Below are positions 24,432 through 33,412 of a DNA stretch of 39,511 nucleotides, piece by piece. Where the stretch lies: assembly GCA_030654155.1 (NCBI GenBank), contig JAURYA010000054.1, forward strand, positions 1 through 39,511, written 5' to 3'. The stretch is from Sulfurimonas sp. (GTDB lineage: Bacteria; Campylobacterota; Campylobacteria; Campylobacterales; Sulfurimonadaceae). Under the pieces are notes generated by a model. It was not told where the DNA came from. It ran no database searches and was given only the letters and a program-made list of their open reading frames with translations. Numbering within the stretch: the first letter of the stretch is position 1; each line of letters begins with the position of its first letter. Made by a program: the position numbers and the translations under genes.

Positions 24432-25633
24432 TGTATATTCCTTCTCCTTCGAAATTTGATCCAGATTCAAACGGTCACTTTGGAATTTTTGGCGGCAGAT
24501 ATGTCCCTGAAACCTTGATGCCGGCACTCTTGAAACTTGAAGAAGAGTATAAAAGTATTCGCTTTGATAAAGATTTTTGGAGTGAAGTAGATTACTATCT
24601 TGTGGATTATGTCGGCCGCCCTTCCCCGCTCTACTTCGCCAAAAATATATCAGACGAGCTTGGCGCAAAAATCTACCTTAAGAGAGAAGATTTAAATCAT
24701 ACTGGTGCGCATAAAGTAAATAACGTAATTGCTCAGGGGCTTATGGCAAAAAGGCTCGGCTATAAAAAAATCATAGCTGAAACAGGTGCCGGTCAGCATG
24801 GGGTTGCAACTGCAACGATTTGTGCTCTTTTAGGTTTAGAGTGTGAAATATTTATGGGTGCAAAAGATGTGCAAAGACAGGAGCTAAATGTTTTTCGCAT
24901 GAAACTTCTCGGCGCTAAAGTAAACTCTGTTGAGAGCGGAAGCAAAACATTGAAAGATGCTATGAATGATGCGATTCGCCACTGGGTTACAAATGCAAGA
25001 GATACTTTTTATATAATCGGAACAGTTGCAGGTCCGCATCCATATCCTATGATGGTTAGAGATTTTCAAGCAATTATCGGTTATGAAGCAAGAGCGCAGA
25101 TACTTGAAAAAGAGAATCGCCTGCCTGATTATGTTATTGCATGTATTGGCGGCGGCAGCAACGCTATTGGTACATTTCAACACTTTTTAGAAGATAAAGA
25201 AGTTCGTTGCATAGGCATAGAAGCTGGCGGACACGGCATAGAATCCGGCGAACACGGCTGTTCACTAAATCAAGGTCGCCCAGGTGTATTGCATGGTCAG
25301 ATGAGCTATCTGCTTCAAGACGAAGATGGGCAAATACTAGAAGCCCACTCGATATCCGCAGGACTTGACTATCCTGGAATCGGACCAGAACATGCATTTC
25401 ATCACGATAACAAATCCGTCAGTTACGATTATATTACCGACAAAGAGGCGCTTGACGCATTTGTGTGGTTGTCACGCAGAGAGGGAATTATTCCTGCTTT
25501 TGAGAGCGCACATGCAGTAGCGTATCTCAAAAAAATGCCAAATATAAAAGATAAGCTGATTATTGTCAATATCTCCGGTCGCGGCGATAAAGATATGATA
25601 CAAGCAAAACAGTTACTAAACTTTGACAATTAA
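24431..25633 (+). CDS. trpB: Tryptophan synthase beta chain
   Basis: PLP enzyme condensing indole and serine to tryptophan. The N-terminal [19 protein letters not shown], the PLP lysine in [12 protein letters not shown] (about 85-97), [14 protein letters not shown], and the phosphate-binding [12 protein letters not shown] (about 237-248) identify the TrpB1 group. At 400 aa it is complete. It is coupled to apt, not to trpA or other trp genes in this window, so the alpha subunit is presumably encoded elsewhere. Confidence 0.96.
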   Translation: MYIPSPSKFDPDSNGHFGIFGGRYVPETLMPALLKLEEEYKSIRFDKDFWSEVDYYLVDYVGRPSPLYFAKNISDELGAKIYLKREDLNHTGAHKVNNVIAQGLMAKRLGYKKIIAETGAGQHGVATATICALLGLECEIFMGAKDVQRQELNVFRMKLLGAKVNSVESGSKTLKDAMNDAIRHWVTNARDTFYIIGTVAGPHPYPMMVRDFQAIIGYEARAQILEKENRLPDYVIACIGGGSNAIGTFQHFLEDKEVRCIGIEAGGHGIESGEHGCSLNQGRPGVLHGQMSYLLQDEDGQILEAHSISAGLDYPGIGPEHAFHHDNKSVSYDYITDKEALDAFVWLSRREGIIPAFESAHAVAYLKKMPNIKDKLIIVNISGRGDKDMIQAKQLLNFDN

Positions 25634-25650
25634 CTATAAATAGGAAAAAA

Positions 25651-27066
25651 ATGAGTATAAAACTAATAAATAAAAATATATCTGATATAGATTCAGAAAT
25701 ATTAATAGAATTTTTAAAAAAAGATGAACTTGTGGGGTGTGAGCATTCTGATATTTTGCAAAAAGCTGGATTTAAAGCAGAGCAAGACACAACATGTTTT
25801 TTATATGAAAAAGGAATACTGTTTTGCGGGGTTGATAGCAAAAAGAGTGATGATTTAAGAAGTGCGGCGTCTTGTATGATAAAAATGCTCAAGTCTTCAA
25901 ACTATAAATCTGCAAAAATTAGTGTTATCAGCAAATCAACGCTCAGTGCATTAGTTGAAGGTATTGTTTTAGGCGGCTATGAGTTTAACGAATACAAGTC
26001 AGAGCCAAAAAAAGCGGCTCTAGAAGAGATCTCTTTGGCTGTAAATGATTTTGATTTTAGCGAACTTGAAACTATTTTCAATGAGACACTTATTGTAGCT
26101 AATGCAACATGTTTCACTCGTGATATAGTAAACAGAGCACCGCAAGAGATAAACCCGCAAACTTTGGCACATGTAGCTCAAACATTGGCATATGACAATT
26201 CACTTTTGTGCAATATTTTGCAAGAAGATGATTTAGCAAAAGAAAATATGAATGCTATGCTAGCGGTTGGCCGTGCCTCTGTTCACGGAAGCGCTCTGAT
26301 TCATTTGGCGTACAAGCCTGCAAATCCTAAAAAAGTTATTACACTCGTTGGAAAAGGTTTAACCTATGATAGCGGCGGATTAAGTCTAAAAGCTCCGACT
26401 TCAATGGTCACTATGAAGATGGACAAAGCCGGCGCATGTGCTGTTTTGGGAATCATAAAAGCCGTAAGTGAATTAAAACTTGACATAGAAATTCATGCAT
26501 TCATTGGCGCGGTTGAAAATATGGTTGGCGGAAATGCCTATAAACCTGATGATGTATTGGTTTCAAGAAGCAAAACAACAATTGAAGTTAGAAACACAGA
26601 CGCAGAGGGTCGTTTGGTGCTTGCTGATGTTCTTGATTATGCACAAGATAAAGTAAAAGCTGACTATATCTTTGACTTTGCAACACTTACCGGTGCATGT
26701 ATGATTGCTCTTGGACAGTATACAACAGGCTTAATGGGGCACTCGCATAAGCTTAAACATGACATTTCACGCGCAGGAAACGACTCTGGAGAAATGATAA
26801 GCTCACTGCCGTTCAATAAACACCTTAAAAAGCTTCTAAAGAGCGAGATTGCAGACATTAGCAACACCGCTTCAAAGCCTTACGGCGGAGCAATAACTGC
26901 CGGCATGTTTTTGGATAAATTTATAAGAGATGAGAACAAAAACAAGTGGATGCACTTCGATATAGCAGGAACTGCCTATACCGAAACCCCGTGGGATTGT
27001 AACGTTTATGGTGCAACCGGTGCGGGTGTGCGTTTAATGTGTGAATTTTTAAGAGATATAAAATAG
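25651..27066 (+). CDS. pepA: Leucyl (cytosol) aminopeptidase
   Basis: M17 di-metal aminopeptidase for peptide turnover. The catalytic C-terminal domain has VGKGLTYDSGGLSLKAPTSM (about 232-251, first metal ligands Lys and Asp), MKMDKAGACAVLG, and NTDAEGRLVLADVLDYA (about 317-333, ligands Asp and Glu with the catalytic Arg). The less conserved N-terminal domain spans about 1-150. The length of 471 aa is typical. It follows trpB by 17 bases with an AGGAAAA ribosome site. PepA can also bind DNA in other bacteria, but nothing here shows that. Confidence 0.96.
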   Translation: MSIKLINKNISDIDSEILIEFLKKDELVGCEHSDILQKAGFKAEQDTTCFLYEKGILFCGVDSKKSDDLRSAASCMIKMLKSSNYKSAKISVISKSTLSALVEGIVLGGYEFNEYKSEPKKAALEEISLAVNDFDFSELETIFNETLIVANATCFTRDIVNRAPQEINPQTLAHVAQTLAYDNSLLCNILQEDDLAKENMNAMLAVGRASVHGSALIHLAYKPANPKKVITLVGKGLTYDSGGLSLKAPTSMVTMKMDKAGACAVLGIIKAVSELKLDIEIHAFIGAVENMVGGNAYKPDDVLVSRSKTTIEVRNTDAEGRLVLADVLDYAQDKVKADYIFDFATLTGACMIALGQYTTGLMGHSHKLKHDISRAGNDSGEMISSLPFNKHLKKLLKSEIADISNTASKPYGGAITAGMFLDKFIRDENKNKWMHFDIAGTAYTETPWDCNVYGATGAGVRLMCEFLRDIK

Positions 27067-27093
27067 TTAAATCTTTCTTTTAGTAAACTAGTG

Positions 27094-27099
27094 TACAAT
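27094..27099 (+). promoter_or_regulatory. Predicted -10 box for motAB
   Basis: An extended -10 (TGTACAAT, hexamer TACAAT) lies about 64 bases upstream of the motA ATG in a 97-base gap after pepA. Sigma-70 rather than flagellar-sigma control of the stator genes would fit. Confidence 0.45.
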
Positions 27100-27163
27100 T
27101 AGTCAAACAAATGCTGTGATGCTTAAAGAATATAGTAAAACTACAAAAGAATAAGGGTGATTT

Positions 27164-27937
27164 ATGGATTTAACGGTTGTTTTAGGAATATTAGGGGCAA
27201 TAGCATCTATTTCAATTGGTGACGTAATGGAGGGTGGAAATCCTCTCCATATTGTTCATATTACTTCACTAATTATTATTATGCCAACCACCCTGCTTGC
27301 ATCTATGGTAAGTACTGATCCTGAGCACATCAAAGGTGCATATAAAAGCGTTGGTATTATCTTTAAAAAATCGCAAGTTGATCTTCATGCGCGAATTAAA
27401 CAGATTATTGAACTCTCTTCACGTGCTAGAAAAGACGGCATACTCTCACTCGAGGGTGAAATTGCACAACTTGACAATGCATTTATGAAGCAAGGCTTAA
27501 GCATGGCTGTTGACGGAAATGAGATAGATACTATTGTTGAGAGTTTGGAATTAACAATTGAAGAGACTGAACACTATTATCACGGATGTGCCCACTATTG
27601 GATACTTGCCGGAGAAACATCTCCGGTTCTTGGTCTTATCGGGGCCGTTTTAGGACTTATTTTGGCACTTCAAAAACTTGATAATCCAGCAGAGATGGCG
27701 CAAGGTATTGCAGGGGCATTTACCGCTACTGTTACCGGAATTTTCAGTGCATATGTTTTATTTGGTCCAATGGGCGCAAAATTAAAAGCTAAAGCGCACC
27801 ATATCGTTAAAGAACAGAAATTAATTCTTGAGGGAATAATTGGGATTGCCAATGGCGACAATCCACGTTCATTAGAGGCTAAATTGCTTAATTTCCTCTC
27901 TCCGGCAGAAGATAAACATAGTCAATTTAGTAAATGA
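27164..27937 (+). CDS. motA: Flagellar motor stator protein MotA
   Basis: Proton-channel stator subunit of the flagellar motor in the inner membrane. Four membrane helices are visible (about 2-19, 28-48, 147-168, 182-203). A large cytoplasmic loop between helices 2 and 3 holds charged residues for rotor contact. The conserved channel segments GETSPVLGLIGAVLGLILAL and AGAFTATVTGIFSAY contain the functional prolines and glycines. At 257 aa it is complete. AAGGGTGA precedes the ATG, and motB follows after eight bases. Confidence 0.96.
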   Translation: MDLTVVLGILGAIASISIGDVMEGGNPLHIVHITSLIIIMPTTLLASMVSTDPEHIKGAYKSVGIIFKKSQVDLHARIKQIIELSSRARKDGILSLEGEIAQLDNAFMKQGLSMAVDGNEIDTIVESLELTIEETEHYYHGCAHYWILAGETSPVLGLIGAVLGLILALQKLDNPAEMAQGIAGAFTATVTGIFSAYVLFGPMGAKLKAKAHHIVKEQKLILEGIIGIANGDNPRSLEAKLLNFLSPAEDKHSQFSK

Positions 27938-27945
27938 GTATATAG

Positions 27946-28833
27946 ATGGCCAAAAAGAAACATAAATGTAAAAAAACTGAGTGTCCTCCAAGCGAAAAGT
28001 GGGCGGTTCCAACAGCCGACTTTTTTAGTTTATTATTGGCACTCTTTATTGCACTTTATGCTATTGCATCCACAAACAAAGAAAAAGTACGTGCTCTTAA
28101 AGAAGAGTTCGTAAAAATTTATGACTTTGCTCCCGTTCCTGAAGCAGTAAATCCGGTTATAGATATGGTAAATGATACCGAACCGACACCAGAATCAACT
28201 TCAAATCCTACCGGTCAAGCTCCAACAAAAGATGGAGGATCAGTTTTAGTTGTTTCTCCATCTACCCCTTCGCCAGAAACCGTGTCAGATGTTGCTGAAA
28301 AGATTCAAAAAGAGTTGAAAAATGCTTCAATGAGTGGAAATCCGTTGGATCAAACGGTTGATGGGGTGTTGCTAAAGCTTCCTGTTTCTATTTTCTTCCA
28401 TGGAGCAGATGCATCAATTAACGATGCAGACACACAGCTCTTCATTAGAAGAATCGCTGATATTGTCAACTCTCTTCCTCCTTATGTTGAAGTCTCAGTG
28501 AGAGGTCATACAGACAATCAACCGCTGCCTAAAGATTCGATATTTAAGGATAATGTAGAATTGTCAAATCATAGAGCTAATGTTGTTATGCGGGAGTTAA
28601 TCAAAAATGGTGTTTCTCAAAATAGACTTTCTACTGCCGGTTTTGGCTCTTCAAAGCCTATTGCGCAAAACGATATTGAAAAAAATCGTGCTAAAAACAG
28701 GCGAGTAGAGTTTTATATGTTTGTCTCAAATGATACACCTTTAAACAAAACAAATCAAAAAAATATCCTTGACGTTCTTGGTGAACTTAAAAAAGTTAAC
28801 TCCGTAGATGATAATAAATCTTTATCACAGTAG
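27946..28833 (+). CDS. motB: Flagellar motor stator protein MotB
   Basis: Anchors the stator to peptidoglycan and carries the proton-binding aspartate. A short cytoplasmic N-terminus is followed by one membrane helix (about 22-42) with the essential Asp25 in PTADFFSLLLALFIAL. A Pro/Thr-rich plug and linker segment follows (about 65-115). The OmpA-type peptidoglycan-binding domain (about 140-265) has VSVRGHTDNQPL, LSNHRANVVMRELI and NRAKNRRVEFYM. The length of 295 aa is normal for this phylum. Confidence 0.96.
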   Translation: MAKKKHKCKKTECPPSEKWAVPTADFFSLLLALFIALYAIASTNKEKVRALKEEFVKIYDFAPVPEAVNPVIDMVNDTEPTPESTSNPTGQAPTKDGGSVLVVSPSTPSPETVSDVAEKIQKELKNASMSGNPLDQTVDGVLLKLPVSIFFHGADASINDADTQLFIRRIADIVNSLPPYVEVSVRGHTDNQPLPKDSIFKDNVELSNHRANVVMRELIKNGVSQNRLSTAGFGSSKPIAQNDIEKNRAKNRRVEFYMFVSNDTPLNKTNQKNILDVLGELKKVNSVDDNKSLSQ

Positions 28834-28855
28834 ATAACGGAGCAAATATTCTGGT

Positions 28856-29353
28856 ATGTACGTTGATATAAATAAGCCTACACTTTTTTTATTTACAGAC
28901 GCAAGTGTAGATCCGCAGACAAGAATTGGCTACGGTGCATATTTGCTTATACCGGAGTTCAGCCTAGAAGCCCCAATCTCTAAACATAAGACAAGTGTTA
29001 AAACTAAAAAATTTAAAAATACAACTTCGTCAAAACTGGAACTGGAAACACTGCTTTGGGCTCTTGGAAAAATACCGACAAAAAAATGCAAAATTATCGT
29101 TTATACCGATTGCCAAAACATAATTAGCCTAAAAGCAAGAGAAGAGCGAATTGTAAAAAACAACTACATGTCGAGAAAAAACACCCTCATAAGAAATCAT
29201 GAACTTTATAGAAAATTTTATAAGATTACAGACCGTTATGAGTGCGATTTTATAAAAGTAAAGGGTCACAAAAAAACAGAAGATAAAGACATGGTAGATA
29301 CTTTTTTTACTCTGGTTGACAAAGCATCAAGAGAAGCTCTTAGAGAAAAATAA
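28856..29353 (+). CDS. RNase H-like nuclease domain protein
   Basis: Ribonuclease H-fold protein of 165 aa. The carboxylates expected of the fold are present: Asp in LFTDASVDPQTRIGYGAY (about residue 14), Glu in TSSKLELETLLWAL (about 62), Asp in VYTDCQNI (about 83), and an Asp near the C-terminus in LVDKAS. KVKGHKK matches the HxxGH-type loop. This is RNase HI-like but divergent, so classical rnhA is not claimed. It sits 22 bases after motB and has its own transcriptional direction in common, with a spaced GGAG ribosome site. Confidence 0.78.
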   Translation: MYVDINKPTLFLFTDASVDPQTRIGYGAYLLIPEFSLEAPISKHKTSVKTKKFKNTTSSKLELETLLWALGKIPTKKCKIIVYTDCQNIISLKAREERIVKNNYMSRKNTLIRNHELYRKFYKITDRYECDFIKVKGHKKTEDKDMVDTFFTLVDKASREALREK

Positions 29354-29428
29354 GCCTCTCTTAATCAGTATCTACATATATTTTAGCTATAATTGCAAAA
29401 TTATTTTATAGCACACAAAAGGTCAATT

Positions 29429-30529
29429 ATGGGTTTAAGTATCGGTCTAGTAGGACTACCAAACGTAGGAAAATCAACAACTTTTAATGCACTGACAAAA
29501 GCACAAAATGCAGAAGCGGCAAATTATCCGTTTTGTACAATAGAACCGAACAAGGCTATTGTTCCCGTTCCAGACAAAAGGCTGACAGAGCTTGCTAAAA
29601 TAGTTAATCCTGAGCGAATTCAATTTTCAACGCTTGACTTTGTTGACATTGCCGGTTTAGTCAAGGGCGCTAGCAAAGGTGAAGGATTAGGTAATAAATT
29701 TTTATCAAATATCCGTGAAACAGAGGTTATTTTGCATATTGTTAGATGTTTTGAAGATGATAATATTGTTCATACAGAGGCAAGTATAGACCCGCTTAGA
29801 GATGTTGAGATAATTGAGGGCGAGCTTATTTTAGCCGACATCGAGGTTTTACAAAACAGAGCAGACAGACTTAAAAAACAAGCAAAATTTGATAAAGTTG
29901 CGGCTGGAGTTCTAGATTTGGCTGAAGAACTTTTAGAGTTTTTAGCTGATGGAAATTTAGCTAGAAATTTTCCTAAATCAGATACAGATGAATACAAACA
30001 GCTAAATCATGAGGTAAGACTTTTAACAGGCAAAGAGATTATGTATGGTGCCAATGTTGATGAAGACGGTCTGCTCGAAGATAGCGATTTTGTTATAAAA
30101 CTTAAAGAGCATGCTGCTAAAAATAACTGTGAACTTATAAAACTTTGTGCAAAAATCGAAGAAGAGCTTATCGGTCTTGAAGATGATGAAGCGCAGGAAT
30201 TTTTAAGCTCTTTAGGTGTTACCGAGTCAGGACTTGAGCAGATAATACAAAAAGGTTTTGACAAACTCGGACTTATGAGTTATTTTACCGCCGGAGTAAA
30301 AGAGGTTCGTGCTTGGACAATCCGTAAAAACACGACAGCACCAAAAGCTGCCGCAGTAATCCACAATGACTTTGAAAAAGGTTTTATCCGTGCGGAGGTT
30401 ATCGCTTACAATGACTATATTGCATGCGGCGGCGAAAACAAAGCAAAAGAAGCCGGTAAAATGAGACTCGAAGGCAAAGAATATATCGTGCAAGACGGCG
30501 ACATTATGCACTTTAGATTTAACGTATAA
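29429..30529 (+). CDS. ychF: Ribosome-binding ATPase/GTPase YchF (Obg family)
   Basis: Ribosome-associated P-loop NTPase. The chosen ATG (29429) has an AAAAGG ribosome site; the longer frame at 29393 adds 12 residues that the family lacks. Motifs are GLVGLPNVGKSTTFNALT (G1), TIEPNKAIV, FVDIAGLVKGASKGEGLGNKFL (G3), a coiled-coil insertion (about 120-200), and a C-terminal TGS domain (about 285-366). At 366 aa it is complete. YchF prefers ATP over GTP in studied species. A long inverted repeat follows. Confidence 0.96.
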   Translation: MGLSIGLVGLPNVGKSTTFNALTKAQNAEAANYPFCTIEPNKAIVPVPDKRLTELAKIVNPERIQFSTLDFVDIAGLVKGASKGEGLGNKFLSNIRETEVILHIVRCFEDDNIVHTEASIDPLRDVEIIEGELILADIEVLQNRADRLKKQAKFDKVAAGVLDLAEELLEFLADGNLARNFPKSDTDEYKQLNHEVRLLTGKEIMYGANVDEDGLLEDSDFVIKLKEHAAKNNCELIKLCAKIEEELIGLEDDEAQEFLSSLGVTESGLEQIIQKGFDKLGLMSYFTAGVKEVRAWTIRKNTTAPKAAAVIHNDFEKGFIRAEVIAYNDYIACGGENKAKEAGKMRLEGKEYIVQDGDIMHFRFNV

Positions 30530-30542
30530 AAATTTCATATAT

Positions 30543-30569
30543 AGACAAAATGTAATTTACATTTTGTCT
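30543..30569. terminator. Hairpin terminator between ychF and psd
   Basis: An exact 13-bp inverted repeat (30543-30555 and 30557-30569, core ACAAAATGTAA) closes almost without a loop in a 56-base convergent gap. On the plus strand it is followed by TCTTT. It probably ends ychF transcription and may also act for psd on the minus strand. Confidence 0.65.
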
Positions 30570-30585
30570 TCTTTAGCAAAATAAA

Positions 30586-31404
30586 TTAAATTACTTTTGC
30601 TATATTTTGTCCATATTTAACATTTTCACCTGTTTTAACGCTAAGTTCAAACATATCTTTTTCAGCCAATATAACAATAGTTGAACCCATCTCAAAACAG
30701 CCAAAATCATCGCCTTTGTTTAGGTATAAATTATCATAGTTATAGACACTGCTGCAATCAGCATCGGCATCTGTTTTTATCTTTGGCTCGAATGAAACCT
30801 GCATAACCCCGACATTCAAAGCGCTTACAAGTATCATATAAAATCTTTTTTTATCCAAAGTTTCGCAAAGCAGAACAACCCTCTCGTTTTCTATAAAAAG
30901 ATTTAGTCTTTTTTTGAGTGATGGAATATTTACAGGGTAAAATTTGCCAGGAATATGAATGGCTCTCAATACTTTTAAATTTATCGGTATATGATAGCGA
31001 TGGTAATCTTTTGGGGATAGATAAAAGTTTATAAAAGAGCCGTTATCTACTATGCTTTTCTCCTCTTTCGTGAAGTGTTCGCCGAGCAGTTCATAGCTTC
31101 TATATCTGACACCTTTAATTTGAAGCGCGTACTCATTATTTAAATTTCCGCATTCAGAAATAAAGGAGTCGCATGGCGATATAAAATCATTTGCGTCAAG
31201 TGAGTACACCCTATCCTCTTTGAGTTTTCTGGTAAAAAGCGCATTTAAACTATGGTATGTCTCTGGAGCGTGAAACTCTTGCATATCAACACCCATAATT
31301 TTTACATAAGCGCTGTTTATAAAATTTTGAATAGATTTAGGAAACTCTTTATTTGCAAATTTTCCAAAAGTTTGTGAAATTGCTGATGTTATATGTTTAC
31401 CCAT
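30586..31404 (-). CDS. psd: Phosphatidylserine decarboxylase
   Basis: Makes phosphatidylethanolamine from phosphatidylserine at the inner membrane. The enzyme is a pyruvoyl protein. The self-cleavage site GST in CFEMGSTIVILA lies near residue 240, giving a large beta and a short alpha chain. The catalytic His is probably in SPKDYHRYHIPI, and ISPCDSFISECG carries the other conserved acid residue. At 272 aa it is the short bacterial form. An AGGA ribosome site and an eight-base gap after truD indicate an operon. Confidence 0.94.
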   Translation of the reverse strand: MGKHITSAISQTFGKFANKEFPKSIQNFINSAYVKIMGVDMQEFHAPETYHSLNALFTRKLKEDRVYSLDANDFISPCDSFISECGNLNNEYALQIKGVRYRSYELLGEHFTKEEKSIVDNGSFINFYLSPKDYHRYHIPINLKVLRAIHIPGKFYPVNIPSLKKRLNLFIENERVVLLCETLDKKRFYMILVSALNVGVMQVSFEPKIKTDADADCSSVYNYDNLYLNKGDDFGCFEMGSTIVILAEKDMFELSVKTGENVKYGQNIAKVI

Positions 31405-31412
31405 TTTTTATC

Positions 31413-32489
31413 CTATTCATTTATTTTTCTCTTGGCAATCTCTTCTATAAGAACAGTTGCGTAAGAGCCTTTTGGAAGAGAGAAGTTAAGTTCGTACTGA
31501 GCTTCTTCATGTTTGTATCTTCCTTCAACTCTCTCAGGGTAAACCCAAGCGTATCTTCTTGCGCCATCAGCGTTTATCTCATCATCAAAATCTTTTTCAA
31601 TAACTCTTGCAATGTCTGAAGCTATTTTTACTTTTTTACCGCACAAAAGACCTGTAACAGAGATATCTTTTTCATTAAATCTGCTTAAATCATGCTCTGT
31701 ACCATCAAAATCAAAAAGTCTGCCGTATGGATAGTGTTCCATAACATCTCCGCTGATTAATTTAAATGGATGCTTCTGCGATTTCATCTTTGCCAGCTCA
31801 TCTTTTGACATATTCAAAAGCGGTTCCAACTCTTTTATTCCAAAATTTTGAACCAAGGTGTTTATTTCAAGCCTTCTGCTTAGCCACAAGTTAAAAAGAT
31901 GGCTTTGATATGCACTGATAAGAAGTTTTTTTATTTTAGGATTACGCTCTTTTTTTTCACCTTTAGCAATTTTTTCTCCATCTATGTGATTGTTGCCATC
32001 AGTTCCAAAGCGTTGGTAGCCAAAAAAATTGGGCATTCCAAATTTAGATATATTTTTAATTGCTTCATCTATCTTTTTTCCAGAAGTAGGATTTACTTTT
32101 TTCAATTTAATGTAAAATCTATTTCCATTTAAATGGCCTATTTTAATTTTATTGTTATGGTATGTTTTAGAGATGATTTTTACATCTTCGTGCTCAAATT
32201 CATTCATTTTCTCTTCATATTTTTTATGTAAAGAGATGTACTGTTTAGTCATGGCATGCTTGTCTTTTAGCCCTGCATAGCCTATCTCTTTATTTTGAAT
32301 ACCTAAATATTTGGCAATCAAGCTAACCAACTCAAGCGTTGAGAGATTCTTTTTTCTAACAAACAGAACCAGATGTTCACCCTCTCCTGAAAACTCATAA
32401 AGAGGAATCTCCTCAACAACAAAATCCCTCGGAGTTTGCCTAAAATGAAAATCTATACTTGAGTGGTTGAGCGAATAAAATCTATCCAT
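31413..32489 (-). CDS. truD: tRNA pseudouridine synthase D
   Basis: Modifies uridine 13 of tRNA-Glu. The family signature GYAGLKDKHAMTKQYISL (about 76-93) holds the catalytic Asp, and GMPNFFGYQRFG (about 151-162) is the second conserved block. An N-terminal FHFRQTPRDFVVEEIP segment is also typical. At 358 aa it is complete. It lies between thiL and psd, with 16 bases after thiL, an order that in part recalls Campylobacter jejuni. Confidence 0.95.
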   Translation of the reverse strand: MDRFYSLNHSSIDFHFRQTPRDFVVEEIPLYEFSGEGEHLVLFVRKKNLSTLELVSLIAKYLGIQNKEIGYAGLKDKHAMTKQYISLHKKYEEKMNEFEHEDVKIISKTYHNNKIKIGHLNGNRFYIKLKKVNPTSGKKIDEAIKNISKFGMPNFFGYQRFGTDGNNHIDGEKIAKGEKKERNPKIKKLLISAYQSHLFNLWLSRRLEINTLVQNFGIKELEPLLNMSKDELAKMKSQKHPFKLISGDVMEHYPYGRLFDFDGTEHDLSRFNEKDISVTGLLCGKKVKIASDIARVIEKDFDDEINADGARRYAWVYPERVEGRYKHEEAQYELNFSLPKGSYATVLIEEIAKRKINE

Positions 32490-32505
32490 AATAATCCTAA
32501 CTTTT

Positions 32506-33324
32506 TTAAAAATGGTGTGCTTTGCAGCTGTTTTTGTAATTTTTTCTTATACATTTTCCAATAATATTTATTGGCGTTCTACTCTTGGCAGCATGTCTTA
32601 GGAGAGCTTTTTTATCTCTTGGGTCAAACCCAAAGAGCATCTCATACTCTTCTCCGCTGCAACCGATGCTTTTGGGAATGCGGTTTTTAAACTTAAAGCC
32701 CACTCTGTTTACAGACGAAAGCTTTTTCAAATCAGAAAAAAGACCGTCTGATATATCCATTCCAGAGCTTAAAAAACGAGAACATTCAGACACAAATCTA
32801 TCTCTTAACTTTATATCAACAAACTTAGATTTTTTATGAATTTTACCTAAGTTCATTAATTTTTTCAACTCTTTAGAACTTCTTCCAAGTTTACCGCTAT
32901 AAGCAACCAGATGCCCATATTTAAGCCCTTTTCTCATTAACGGCTTATCTGTTTTTGAAACAATAGTAATGGTTATGTCAAGCTTAATATTGCTAATTGT
33001 ATCTCCGCCTATTATTTCAATCCCATACTTGGCAGCAGTGTCTTGGAAGCCTGCCGCCAACTCTCTAATCTGGTTTTTTGTAATATTTTTAGGCATAGCA
33101 ACACTAAGCAGTGCATATTTTGGCTTTGCATTCATGGCAATTGCATCTGAAATATTTACAAGCATTGCTTTGCAAGCTATCTGGTAGTGACTTATCCATG
33201 AAGTTTTAAAATGAACATCTTCAAAAAAGGCATCCTTTGAATAAACAACATTGTTTATCAAAGCCCCGTCATCGCCGATATGATTACTTTTAAACTGTGA
33301 TATAAAATAATTTTCTAAATTCAA
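32506..33324 (-). CDS. thiL: Thiamine-monophosphate kinase
   Basis: Phosphorylates thiamine phosphate to thiamine diphosphate. GDDGALI (about 17-23), the ISDAIAMNAKPKYALLSVAMP segment (about 57-77), EIIGGDTI (about 99-106) and SGMDISDGLFSDLKKL (about 178-193) are AIR-synthase-fold signatures. Translation seems to start at a TTG (33322-33324) with a weak AAGAAG site. The protein is 272 aa, short against the usual 300-330. Most of the shortfall is in the C-terminal half, but no core motif is missing. It heads the thiL-truD-psd unit. Confidence 0.92.
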   Translation of the reverse strand: MNLENYFISQFKSNHIGDDGALINNVVYSKDAFFEDVHFKTSWISHYQIACKAMLVNISDAIAMNAKPKYALLSVAMPKNITKNQIRELAAGFQDTAAKYGIEIIGGDTISNIKLDITITIVSKTDKPLMRKGLKYGHLVAYSGKLGRSSKELKKLMNLGKIHKKSKFVDIKLRDRFVSECSRFLSSGMDISDGLFSDLKKLSSVNRVGFKFKNRIPKSIGCSGEEYEMLFGFDPRDKKALLRHAAKSRTPINIIGKCIRKNYKNSCKAHHF

Positions 33325-33412
33325 TAAAACTTCTTAAAATGCCTTAAGTTACAATTAAAGCCAATCTATATAAAATAACAGGTTATTATACCATCTATAT
33401 TAGGAAATTTTC

